Assembly (NCBI GenBank): GCA_947652605.1
Contig: OX393581.1
Location: forward strand, 11,350,640-11,414,639
DNA length: 64,000 nucleotides
From: Elmis aenea
Lineage: Eukaryota > Arthropoda > Insecta > Coleoptera > Elmidae
Reading direction: 5' to 3'
Shown here: positions 36,392 to 47,649 of the stretch, in pieces
Layout of the letters: the number at the start of each line of letters is the position of its first letter
Numbering within the stretch: the stretch's first letter is position 1
Position numbers and translations under genes: made by a program
The notes under the pieces: model-generated
Told to the model about the DNA's origin: nothing
Databases searched by the model: none
What the model saw: the letters and a program-made list of their open reading frames with translations, nothing else

Positions 36392-37120
36392 TATATGGAC
36401 TGGGCCGGTAACAATTTTTTCCACACAAAAATTTTAGGGCCAGTCCGTCCCTGAACCTGTATACATTAATTTTCTACTATTTTGGTAAAAATCTTCTTAA
36501 AAGGGCTCTTAAATTTATATTTGCCTAGGAATCTATAAAGGAGCTAAGACGACCCAGCTGTCCCTTTTTTCTTTTTCCTTTTTTCGTCTTACACGTGGTT
36601 GGCACTTCCATACTTGCCACTTCCATACTTGCGCTAATTAATTCATCCTTTTTTCCGAGACTTCATGTTCTTCATGTTAAAACATACTTTGATATAAATG
36701 ATAATCACCTTTTAAACATAATTATCGTGCTGTTGTGGACGTGTAGAAGTAGGTATATGTTGCGTTAAAACACGAATTAGTATTTTTTGCTGATTTGACA
36801 ACTTACCGTAACTTTTTAATTTGCATTTTTGTCGGATCCAATAACACTTTAATAACTTTGAGTTGTCTGGCACTAACGGTTACGAGTTTTAGCCGAAATG
36901 TTGATCAGGGCTATACTCACTAATGTTCAGAGTTGCAATTAGAAGGGTTAAGGTGCGGATGGTTGTAGGTCACGGGGGAATTTCCTTTTAAGCCGTGAAG
37001 GTGCAGGTCTTCTCGAATTCATGGCGCACGATCGCACCACGGCCGAAAATATTTGGAAGACACGTATCTGCGACGCCATAAAAACTGTTTTAATTGTCGG
37101 ATAACCAGTTCGTTGCAAAT

Positions 37121-37546
37121 TTGTAGTGAAAGTTCGAAAATTAAATCTAAAACTTAATTTTTGAGCTTTCAGTTCGCTTGATATTATTCCAAGATAACGC
37201 GCTTCAAGTACAACGGTCTAATTTTACGATCGAAGCCATGGCACGAGTACACGTTTAATTTTTATTCGCCATACCTTGAACATTTTAGCATTCAGTTCCT
37301 TAAGAAATCTCAACCCATCAGCATAAACATTCAATAAATGGCGAATTTTAATTGAAGTGTATGCTAAAGTCGTACGAAAGAACATACAATATTTCATAAT
37401 TGCGTGTATTTTGCGAACGAAACTGTTTTTTTTTTTTAATGACGTTTTCGTTTAGTTAGTGTTCACGAGTGAGTTTCGTGATTGCAAAAAAATTAACTTG
37501 CCGCGGGGTAACTCTGTGGAATAAATAGTAAACGTACGTGGGATGG
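37121..37546. other. Non-coding stretch right of block B
   Basis: No gene recognised. Confidence 0.4.
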
Positions 37547-37554
37547 GTCTATGC

Positions 37555-37825
37555 CAGCAGTGGGCAAACTTTTTTTGAAAAGGGCCAGTTTGCGTAAATA
37601 GTGTGACTAAAAGGGCCGCACAAAAAAAAATAAAAAACCTAATATGTAATAACAATGTATTAATTATGTGTACTGTGTACCTATATTGGATCGAAAAAAA
37701 AATTAAGGTACCTATATAAAAAGCTATACCATACATATTTTACAAATATAGTAATTCATGGAGGGCCGCATGTAACACTATCAAGGGCCAGATGCGGCCC
37801 GCGGGCCGCGGTTTGCCCACCGCTG
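37555..37825. mobile_element. hAT-like MITE
   Basis: The left end CAGCAGTGGGCAAACTTTTT and the inverse right end (CAGCGGTGGGCAAACCGCGG on the minus strand) are flanked by a perfect 8-base duplication GTCTATGC (37547-37554, 37826-37833). GGGCCGCA words sit inside both ends. The length is 271 bases, with no coding sequence. Confidence 0.9.
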
Positions 37826-38022
37826 GTCTATGCTATGTGCGCTTGCCTTTAAAGTTTTAAAATACAATAGCAAAACTGAAAGGTTTAAAATTACAACAAA
37901 ATTTTTAATACTTCACCGTGATTAGAGTTATCCAAAACCAGTTTTTCTAGAAAAGTGGAGTTAAACACAGAAAATATTGTTCAAATTTAAAAAAAAAACG
38001 GAATAACATAAATACTCCTATA

Positions 38023-38647
38023 CAGGGTGTGTATAAATTGGCGGAAGCGCTACACGTGACGATGTTCTTCGTAAAATTCTAAGTCGAAAATCTTGATACA
38101 AAAATGTTGTACCATGCTTCCTATGGCCTCAGGAACCATTTAAAGAAAAAAAAATTGGCAACATTGCTTACATTGATTTGCGTTTGGACATTTTTTTATC
38201 AGCAATTTTTACTTCGGTATTTACAATTTTTGTTTGAACTGAAAGCCTTCAGTTCGTAAACATAGCTGCAAACTTTTGGGTATCGTAAAACACAAACTAG
38301 AAATAATTACGAGAAAAACAGAGATGACAGCTAATGACAATGTTGCCATATATATTATTTTCATTCAAATCAGTGATTTACATATTTTCAACACCAATTT
38401 TTGAACGGAAGAACACAATATCTAGGAAAAAATACTATTCGAAATTTATTTTTATTCCAAATTGCAGCTTTTTCATTTGCAAGTATTAAATAATAACGCT
38501 TATTAAAGGACTAAATGTCAAAACTTTGAGGACCTCTTGCCAGACACAGCAAGCATGGTACAACATTTTCGTATTAAGATTTTCGACTTAGAATTTTACG
38601 AAGAACATCGCCACGTGTAGCGCTTCCGCCAATTTTTACACACCCTG
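38023..38647. mobile_element. Foldback MITE with CAGGGTGTGTATAAATTGGC ends
   Basis: The left end is CAGGGTGTGTATAAATTGGC and the right end is its near-inverse, with TA on both sides (38021-38022, 38648-38649). Paired inner words include CGGAAGCGCTACACGTG and TTCGTAAAATTCTAAGTCG, giving arms of about 110 bases around a ~400-base centre. Non-coding. Confidence 0.85.
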
Positions 38648-38689
38648 TATATTATTGAAATATTAGAAATTATACCACCAAAATGAATT

Positions 38690-39020
38690 GTTTTCTATTG
38701 GAATATTTAATGGTGCATGTTTACTTATTTGATTTTTTACTCAAAAACGGTAGATTTTACGAGAAAAACTAAAGAATAAAACAGTTTATAAGTAAATCAA
38801 CTTTTAAAAAAAATAAAATTGCAAAATTTCAACCCACCAAAAAGTGCTGATAAAAAAACCAAAAGGGGTCGCACTTGTCAGCCCCCTGTGAAGGTGAGGG
38901 ATGATTGAAAATATTACTATGGGAAACCTTTTAATAAGTAAAAAACATCTACCAAATATTATTCTCCTACATTTTTCCAAATCTGAGAAATAAAATAAAA
39001 ACCTAATTTTACACCGAGGT
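38690..39020. repeat. Solo arm of the intron-5 MITE family
   Basis: Words CAGCCCCCTGTGAAGGTG, GATGATTGAAAATATTACTA and CCTTTTAATAAGTA match the right half of the element at 60052-60751. No inverted partner is present, so it is a single arm or a truncated copy. Confidence 0.7.
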
Positions 39021-39648
39021 GGTCTTGACTTTTGACCGGCAGTGTATATGGTCCACCTAGACCCATCCGGCTTTCTAAAAAATTCATTTTTAATTTTGAT
39101 GAAATTTTAGAAACTTTACCACACCAATTAAGAGATAATATTTTAAATAAGCCCAACAAAAATCTTCTTTATTTTTCATCACAAATAAAGATATATTGCA
39201 TAATATCTTATAATTTATCATAAATATTACCAAATCTGCAAAACAAAAGCAGGACGTAACATGTATCCACAAAAACGTTTCGCAAAAGCCGCACCAATAT
39301 CGGTATCGCATCCTCGAGTCCCATAAACATGTCAACGTTTAAATTATTCTCAGTTCAGTATTGCATACGCATTCTTTTAATAATCATTCCGATATATATT
39401 TATTTTAGGTTGCCGATGATATTTTGCGGAAAATAAAAATAGCTCAGGGGACAAATACATCAACTAGCTCTGGAAGCGACATCTTAAAGTAAAAGTTGTC
39501 CGATCAGCGTTCTGTATTCCCTCTTTGCTGTCGTTGCGAAACAGAAGGTAAGTGAAAAATGCGGATAATATTTAGCAATAACGGAGATGTATCTAATTAA
39601 AAAGCAGTCGCTGTAATGTTATCACAATTTAGTTGGAAACAAAATAGT
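39021..39648. other. Non-coding stretch
   Basis: No gene or repeat recognised. Confidence 0.35.
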
Positions 39649-40529
39649 ACATCGGGTGTAGCTGAAATCAGGCTCACCCCCTTTTTTTTATTTAGTTTTA
39701 ATTTTAGACAATTGAAATTTTAAACATGTGACATGTGCAAAAAACCGGATTTTCTGAACATGTGTACACTTTTGTTTCACTTCCGGTTTCTCCGAAAATT
39801 ACCCTAACTTGTTATTTGTTATTTTAAAGGGAACACGCCCATTTTTCTAACCTGTTGTATGGGTAACTCCGTTAATATTAGAGATACAGAAACGTTTAAA
39901 TCAGCAAATTTGTGCAGAATTTAAAGGGAAATCTGATGCCATTTTTAAATTTGACCTACATCATCAACTTTTTGAAATATTTTGAAAAAACTGAAAAAGG
40001 TCGATTTTTTCAAACTTGAATAATTCCATAACCATATGAGTTAGAACCAAAATAAAAATTGGCTTTTATAGATCTTTTTACGTAGATTTTAAATATGTTA
40101 ACAAAATTTTCATAGTACTCTCGATTTCTGAGTTATAGCACAAACTTGCATTTTTTTAAATGGAAGTCATAGTTGGCTGAGGTCTTATTAAAAAGGTTAT
40201 TTTTTTCTCGTTTCAATGATAAAAGGTTTGTTATGCTTTACTCTTGTAGTTTTTCTTTAAATAAGCAAAAATCATTTTACATGTTCACTGCCTACTAATA
40301 GATGGGAGTTATCCCGTGTTGATGTTCTTTTTTTTTTCGATGTGACATTTAAGAGTTGTCTCTTATCGTTAGTGTAGCAGTTATTAGCCAGTTACAAATT
40401 TTAAAAACAAAACCTCAAAATTTATTGTTTGTTATACGTATAAATCTCTCTTTCGTGTTGATCAAAATGTTTGATTGAATTTATTTGTAAATTTCAAAAA
40501 CAATGTTTTCCAATGAAGAAATATTATCA

Positions 40530-40775
40530 GGCTTTTTGGTATAGGTACACCTTATCTTTAGGCGTAGACAAAAAAAAATAATCAAGTGGTGTTAAATCCG
40601 GTCATCTTGCCGGCCATCTCACAGGGTCATTATTGCCAATACATCTAGGGAAACGATTAGACAGATAATCAGCCACAGTTCTTGAATTGTGCGCAGGAGC
40701 ACCGTCATGTTGAAAATAATTAAAATTTGCACTAAATTTCACGGAACTTCATCTAATATGATGTCGTTCATTTTG
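40530..40775 (-). pseudogene. Transposase C-terminal remnant, left arm of foldback
   Basis: Minus-strand codons give FQHDGAPAHNSRTVADYLSN, then DPVRWPAR, a stop, PDLTPLDYF and, after a frameshift, a PKDKVY-like block. This matches the second and third acidic motifs of the transposase at 13-1046; here the third Asp (PDLTP) is kept. It is broken by at least one stop and one frameshift. Confidence 0.75.
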
Positions 40776-41024
40776 AAAAAAATTCTATTACAAGCGTAGT
40801 AACAGAAAAGCATGTAGTTTTTTCTTCATTAGAAAACATTGTTTTTGAAATTTACAATAAATTCAAGCAAACATTTTGATCAACACGAGAGATAGATTTA
40901 TACGTATAACAAACAATACATTTTATTTGACACACTCCGAGGTTTTGCTTTTAAAATTTGTAACTAGCTAATAACTGCTACACTAACGATAAGAGACAAC
41001 TTTTAAATGTCACAGCGAAAAAAA

Positions 41025-41160
41025 AGAACATCACCGGATTTAACACCACTTGATTTTTTTGTGGGGTACGCTTAAAGATAAGGTGTATACCAAAAAGCCT
41101 GATAATATTTCTTCATTGGAAAACATTGTTTTTGAAATTTACAATAAACTCAATAAAAAA
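41025..41160 (+). pseudogene. Transposase C-terminal remnant, right arm of foldback
   Basis: Plus-strand codons give SPDLTPLDFF and, in shifted frames, WGTLKDKVY, KKPDNISSLE and FEIYNKLN. It is the mirror copy of the left-arm remnant but lacks the upstream QHDGAPAH block. Frameshifts make it non-functional. Confidence 0.65.
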
Positions 41161-41904
41161 TTTTGATCAACACGTAACATATAACAAACAATAAATTTAA
41201 TTTGGCAAACTCTGAGGTTTTGTCTTTAAAATTTGTAACTGGCTAATAACTGCTACACTAACGATAAGAGACAACTCTTAAATGTCACATCGAAAAAAAA
41301 AAAGAACATAATCACGGGATAACTCCCATCTATTAGTAGGCAGTGAACATGTAAAATGATTTTTGCTTATTTAAAGAAAAACTACAAGAGTAAAGCATAA
41401 CAAACCTTATATCATTGAAACGAGAAAAAAATAACCTTTTTAATAAGACCACAGCCAACTATGACTTCCATTTAAAAAAATGCAAGTTTGTGCTATAACT
41501 CGGAAATCGAGAGTGCTATGAAAATTTCGTTAACATATTTAAAATCTACGTAAAAAGATCTATAAAAGCCAATTTTTATTTTTGTTCCAACTCATATGGT
41601 TAAGAAATTATTCAAGTTTGAAAAAATCGACCTTTTTCAGTTTTTTCAAAATATTTTAAAAAGTAAATCACGTAGGTCAAATTTGAAAATGGCATCAGAT
41701 TTCCCTTTAAATTCTGCACAAATTTGCTAATTTGAACGTTTCTGTATCTCTAATATTAACGGAGTTACCCATACAACAGGTTAGAAAAATGGGCACCCTG
41801 TATATTAGTTAATTAAATGTCTAAACGACGAAGCATTAAATTTAATGAACTTGTGTCTTCTTTACTTAAAAATGCAAAAAAAAATGCTGTGAAATGATTT
41901 ACAC

Positions 41905-42095
41905 ATACCGGGTGTACCTGAGTTCTGGTACACACCCTGTTTTTCTTTAGTTTTGATTTAATACGAAAGAAATGTTAGACATATGATATGTGTAAAAAAC
42001 CGAATTATTGTTATATATGTACACTATTGTTTCATTTCCGGTTTCGCCGGGAAGGACCCTTGCTTTGTTATTTCAAATGGGACACCCAGTATATT
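41905..42095. repeat. Dispersed repeat family, further copy
   Basis: ACCGGGTGTACCTGAGTTC start, TTGTTTCATTTCCGGTTTCG core and GGGACACCCAGTATA end. Same family as 34680-34859. Confidence 0.65.
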
Positions 42096-42900
42096 TTTAA
42101 ATTTTTGGAAAGAAGAAGAAATTTTGAATACAACTGCAAAATCTTGATTAATTTTTAGAACCTTAGATAAATTTTGGACAAAAATTTATTTTTTTGACAA
42201 GCCTGCTGTGACCTGCATAAAATGAATTTTATTAGGTCAAAAAGTGTCCGAAAAACGATTTGTGAATTTTGATTGGTATTTAGGACACAAATTATCGTTC
42301 TTTCATGTTCAACTATTACAGTTATTTAGGTAAAAATAAAAAAACGTAAAAACCAGTTGCAATTAACCATATATATTATATATAATACGGAATAACATTA
42401 CAATATTGCAATAAACAGCGTTCAGTAAAATTCAAATATTTACTGGTGGTCGTTAATTGACTTGAAATTCGCAGTACGCATAAAATATTTATAATTGGTG
42501 TTCCTGAATTTATTGAGGCTCATTTGAAATCCGTGACGAATTAATGGAAACCAAATTGAACCACAGTCTATCTGATAGACGCGTTCCAATTAATTCATTC
42601 ATACACCCCCCTAAGACGCCTGTCACAATATTGACTTTACTTCCCGAACAATTCAAACACTAACCATTAACTGCATCGCGTGAACGTTTCAAACAATGAA
42701 TGCAGAGAGTAATCGTGAACTGAAAAATGAAGAATGAACATTTTGCAACCAGCCTGAGCATTTTACAATTAAAATGTGATCCAAATTTGGTGAAATTAGA
42801 TGAACATCTTGCTTATTATAAAGATAGATAGATCAATGCTTTAATTATCAAAAATGTGCAGTCAAAACTTTGTCGAAAAATTTCATAAAAGGTACAAATT

Positions 42901-43299
42901 GGGCAATATTTCCACCAATTTTTGTATCTTTAAAAGGGTATCAAAAAGGGTGCCAAAGTACAGGGTGGTCCAAATTCAATGAGATTGCATGGGTATCTCG
43001 GTTAATATTCAAGATAGAGAAACAGTTAAATTATCAAAAATGTGCAGTTTTTTAAGACAAACTCAGAAGCGTTTTCAAAAATATTCTATCCTTTTCGGTT
43101 TTTGAGTTATTAGGAAAAAATATTTTTTTTGTCATATCTTTAATGTCTTTAATGCACATATTTGACAAAATAACCGTTTCTCTATCTTGACTATTAAGCG
43201 AGATACCCATGTAATCCCATCGAATTTGGACCACCCTGTACTTCGGCATCCTTTTTGATACTCTTTGAAAGATACAAAAATTGGTGAAAATATTGCCCA
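42901..43299. repeat. Palindrome with a MITE at its exact centre
   Basis: The outer 58-base arms (GGGCAATATTTCCACCAATT at 42901; inverse ending at 43299) pair with a few mismatches. Between them lies 42961-43238, a 278-base element starting CAGGGTGGTCCAAATTC and ending with its inverse, with TA at each edge (42959-42960, 43239-43240). Either the MITE landed in the loop of an older palindrome or these are one element with two nested terminus-like sequences. Confidence 0.85.
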
Positions 43300-45469
43300 G
43301 TGCAATAGTTTTTTGTATTATCTTTCCCAATAATGACACTAATATGATTACGTGATACATATTTTCAAAAAGAGAAAAACAGTCCTAGCCAACCATGTAA
43401 AAGTGTGACGCCCATCACAAATACAAAAATTAATGTCGAAAAAGCACAACTAAATTTGCAAAAAGTTGAGAAGACTATTAAATACACAATCAAAAGTGTC
43501 CATTAATAAGAATTTTTTTTAAATCATAGCAAAAAAAAACTAACCGAAAATTACATTTTTCATAGTGTAGCAATGTTACTGAAAAATTTTGCATTTTTAC
43601 CAGATTTATATTCATGGTTCATCTCTGACATTAATTGAAATCAAAATTGTCGATCTTGAATTTGTATCAGTCTGTTTTTGAAATATGAAGTGATAATTAA
43701 ATATGATTTGCTAAACTATTCATTTTTATTTTTTATAGAATCCAATACGATTAATAAAAAAAAGACACAACCAATTAAAAAATTATATCAACCACTTAAG
43801 AATAATATTTGTAGATTTCATAAACAATGTTTTCCTTAATTTAAACATAGTTGTATCTAAAACACAAAAATTAAATTTTTGTAATTTTATCAGTGTAAAG
43901 AAAATAAAACTAGACTTACACATAAAAAATGATGTAACATTTAATACTCATTTATTTTGTGCGCCTTAAGTTGGCTATATAAATATAACACAATTACTTA
44001 TACAACCTTAAAAAAAAATTAACAACCAATTTAATTAATTAAACTATTCTATCAAAAATGTCTCAAGACAATATATTTTAGTATAATACTACTAATATTT
44101 TAAGTTTTTTAAAACATGTTACTATTTTCAGCGTATTTCATCCATAGCCCTCCTAATATGACATCGTCTAAGTTCTTTAAATTCCATTACTTTAATTAAA
44201 TTCTTTACATTAACTTTTACTTGCTCCACACACAAAGGCTGAATTAAGTACGGTTATTTAGAAAACCATGAAGATGATACCTCGGTGCCTATCGTTGAGT
44301 TTATTATTGTTCAAAATGGTTATTTCCACACATTGTTTACACGAGAAAAATTTTGCTTACTTGCTAAATGTATAAATTATTTAACTGATTCGTATATCAC
44401 TTACCTACCAATTCCAAATATTGATTTACAGAAAAAATGTTTATTTTATTTAGCAATAAAAAATGTTACGCGTTGTTTTCCAATTTTGATGTACTCTGTT
44501 TTGTTTTGTTTTTCACGGTTTCGTTGCTAAGTCAACCAATTTCATTATTTAAAATGGAACATTCTATATGTTATTACACTTATAGATAACTCTTTAAATG
44601 TAGGCACTTCATAAAATAAATGTGTCTAAATTAAACAGGTTTCGTGAAATTTATATTTGCACAGAAAAGTTGAGCGATGCAGCAATTTTGAACATTTAAC
44701 AAATGTCAGATGACATCGAAGATAGGTTTAGATGTTTGATTAACATAGAAAAAGAAGTTCAAATAATTTCTTTAGCTTTAATAATAGGCGAGATAACCAT
44801 ACAATCTCGTCAAATTTGGGCCACCCTATACAAAATGTCATCTCAACTAAATTACTTACGTATCATTTTGTAATTGTTTTTATCTGGATTACGTGGGAAT
44901 AGCACCGACAAACCACCACTTGAAAAGGATTAAATTTACGACGACTTCAAAACCTTTTTTGAAAATTTAACTTCCAATTTACTTGCATTGGACCCATGCT
45001 TGACGTTTCACATCTGCACACACATACAATAAAAGTTTGAAACGATGAACAGTCAAACGACATACTATTACAAACGAATAGTCACTATGTATGCCTCAAA
45101 GCAACCTAAAAAGCGTCGAAAGGCGCCCCACTTGCTCGTCTTTTTGTATTAGATCTCTGAGGCACCAACTATCTTCCGCTGTGGAAACACTTTTGCTTCG
45201 CGAAGGAGAGACGTCAGTAATTTTATACCGATATTTGGGACAACGTTATTTAACGGCAAAGTAATACACGATACATCATTGACAATATCATGGAGTAATA
45301 TAATATAAATTTTGGTTAACAATCAGTTATGTTATCTATAAAAAATTTCTTGCGTAGAAAAATTAGATACGTTTCAAGACTGCCGTCTCTTAGACTTATT
45401 ACTTAAAGGCGATTCAAAGTTTGAACGAATCTTTGAAATTAAAACAGCCTTCATCGTGGTGGCACAAGA
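43300..45469. other. Non-coding AT-rich stretch
   Basis: About 2.2 kb with no recognised gene. Around 44740-44832 a GAGATAACCATACAATCTCG ... GGGCCACCCTATA sequence looks like a solo right end of the MITE type seen at 42961-43238. Confidence 0.4.
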
Positions 45470-46437
45470 ATTAGCAATTTTTGGCCATTGTTAACCTACA
45501 TCGAGTAAAACACAAAATGGAGGGGAAGCATAACCTACACATTAATAAATACATACTTTTGCTATCACATTTTAAAATCAAGTATGTGTAGTAAGTACTC
45601 TGAAATGTGCGTAGGTGCCTTTTATTCAGACGGATTGAATTAATACAAACAGGTTGTTTTAATAACGTAATAACCGAATACTTTGCAACGAAAATGCGTT
45701 CAAATTCAATGCAAATTCGTCTGTAATAGTACTTCAGTTGAAATTCTGTCTGTTCCTTTAGAACATTAAAAATTCTATTAAAACCTAGCAATGTTTGCAC
45801 AACATTTATGCGTCGAGTATTCGATTGCGCTTGGCTGAACTGTACATTCAATTCAAACCTGTATGTGTACATTTAGAGGCAACATTATAATAACAAAAAA
45901 AATTATCGATTTCCCCCCGCAAAAGGCTATTGAAATATAAATTTTTCAACGACGAAAATATTATAAGAATATGACTATTGTAGTGGAGTGAGTGAAGAGC
46001 AGTGAAAGTTTAAAACCTGGTTGCACAAAGCTCGGTTATAGTTTGTTAAAGGCGTCGTCGAAAATCGTTTCCACTGTAACAGATGTCCATTGTTGTATTC
46101 CTCGGTTTTTGGACTGTTTATACAGGGAAGTCCATTTACTCGAAGGACCACGTAGTAAGTATAAGTTGAACTTCCGACACCAGGGCACTTTATAGTTAGT
46201 CCGAACTATGTATGACACTATCACTACGGTACTCGGGATCACGTTAAAGAAAAGGATAAAAAATGGTTAATTAATTTATTATCTTAGTCCAAATAACAAC
46301 CGGGCTTAGTGTTATACAACACGAGTGATTTTAAAATGTGATAGCAAAAGTATGTAAACATTAATGTGTAGGTTATGCTTTCTCTCCATTTTGTGCTTTA
46401 CTCGATGTAGGTTAACAATGGCCAAAAATTGCTAATT
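45470..46437. repeat. Inverted-repeat element, ~110-base arms
   Basis: The left arm (AATTAGCAATTTTTGGCCAT, 45470-45580) pairs with 46326-46437. The inner ~745 bases contain a minus-strand frame at 45471-45872 with no recognisable domain, partly lying in the arm itself. No clear target duplication was found. Confidence 0.75.
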
Positions 46438-46676
46438 TGCTTTAATTATTAAATAAAGGATGTTCCGATTAATCGATAGATTATCGGTCGAATCAATTTT
46501 TTAGCCAATTAATCGGCTCCCATTTAGTTTAATTTACACTTCTGGCTTAAAGATTAAATTATAGCTATCGTTTTACTGACGAAAGAGCGCAAAATGGGAA
46601 ACTATTTTAAGAAAAAAAAAATTAATAAAAAACAGTACGTAAGAAACGTAACTTTTTTAATAAACACAAAGTCAAT

Positions 46677-46895
46677 TTTTTTCTCCGGCGTAAGGAGCAT
46701 TGGAATACAACGCGCAGATACTTTCATTATACCCAAATCGTTGAGCAAAACTTTCCAAACGGTTGTTTCGGATACCACAACTTCCCTGGGAGTAAACGAC
46801 AACTTTATCCGCCGATCCGACAGCACCAAAACTTCAATTTTCTTAACCATGTCTTCAGTTCTTGCCTCAATTGGTCAACCTGATTTTGGATCATC
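46677..46895 (-). pseudogene. Mariner-type transposase N-terminal fragment
   Basis: Minus codons read DDPKSG, a TGA, PIEARTEDMVKKIEVLVL, SDRRIKLSF, SETTVWKVLLNDLGIMKV and SARCIPMLLTPEKK, then diverge. The D-R-R-x-K-L...V...I/L-L-x-x-x-L-G-M/I-x-K-x-S-A-R-x-x-P...L-T-P-E-x-K pattern is the helix-turn-helix region of SETMAR-like mariners. The TGA probably replaces the Arg codon CGA of the usual G-R-P. No catalytic domain remains. Confidence 0.75.
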
Positions 46896-47649
46896 CTGTA
46901 CAGGGTCCTGACCCCAGAGAAACAAAATTTTACTTGGAATAAAGATGGGGCTTCATGTCTATACACGACGGTCATTCTTTGATGGATGACTTTTGGCCCA
47001 TCACCCTCTTATGTAAAAATTTTTATTACACTTTAATGCTCGGGTTTAATTTCACTCATAAGTGTTTAGAAAAAATTGTTGGGAACTCTTCAGACTCAAT
47101 ATATTTTGATGAAAATTTTCTCTTCAGGTTCAAAATAATCATTTTAACATTTCATTTTCATAGCAAGGAAGATTACCTAAAAATATGCCCTCGTAAATTA
47201 CAAGTTTGCTTACAAGGTACTAGACGTATTTAAGGCAAATCATTGATAATACTCGACAGATAAGAGGTAAGTGTCAAATTTTAAGTTATTTCAATAAAAT
47301 ATATTAAGCTGAATACATCTTTACAAATAACCTTAAAAAAGTAATAACTCTATAATTTCATATTCAGCAGAGTTTGTTGGAAGTCTCCCAATTTAATAAA
47401 AAATTTAATCACAAATGCCTAACACATATTTTGATTTCAATGAAAATAAATTAACTTTAAAAAATATCTACACTTCTCGTCAAAACTTGCAACTTCTGGT
47501 TGAACTGAATATTAAAAATTCATAGACAATTTGTAATGTTTCTTTAAATGATTCTTTATTCCCAAGGTTATTTTTTCATTTAAAATTCGTTTGAATACAG
47601 GGTGTCCCATTAAGAATTCTCCAACTAGTCGTTGACATTTAACATAATA
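46896..47649. other. Non-coding stretch with a solo foldback end
   Basis: A TACAGGGTGTCCCATTAAGA word at 47595 looks like a single transposon end. No gene recognised. Confidence 0.4.

Larger units (their letters stand above)
30020..37120 (+). repeat. Duplicated block, copy B
   Basis: Matches block A from TATAATTAAAA to GTTGCAAAT. Private features are a palindromic insertion at 32412-32630, a 105-base hAT-like MITE at 33042-33146, a 1.5 kb foldback at 34862-36391, and a small deletion near 31195 within the reverse transcriptase. Beyond 37120 the sequence continues without a break. Confidence 0.9.
39832..41800. mobile_element. Large foldback element with transposase remnants in both arms
   Basis: The outer arms pair: CCCATTTTTCTAACCTGTTG on the left (39841) and its inverse before GGGCACCCTG at 41800, with TA following. 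The pairing continues inward (CAAATTTGTGCAGAATTTAA, GTTAGTGTAGCAGTTATTAG and others). Each arm also has a degraded transposase C-terminus pointing outward. The left terminus is incomplete: the first bases have been replaced by the dispersed family ending at about 39838. The arms are roughly 900 bases. Confidence 0.8.

Noticed and set aside
45471..45872. A 133-residue minus-strand frame
   Set aside because: No recognisable domain, and it lies across an inverted-repeat arm; not supported as a gene.
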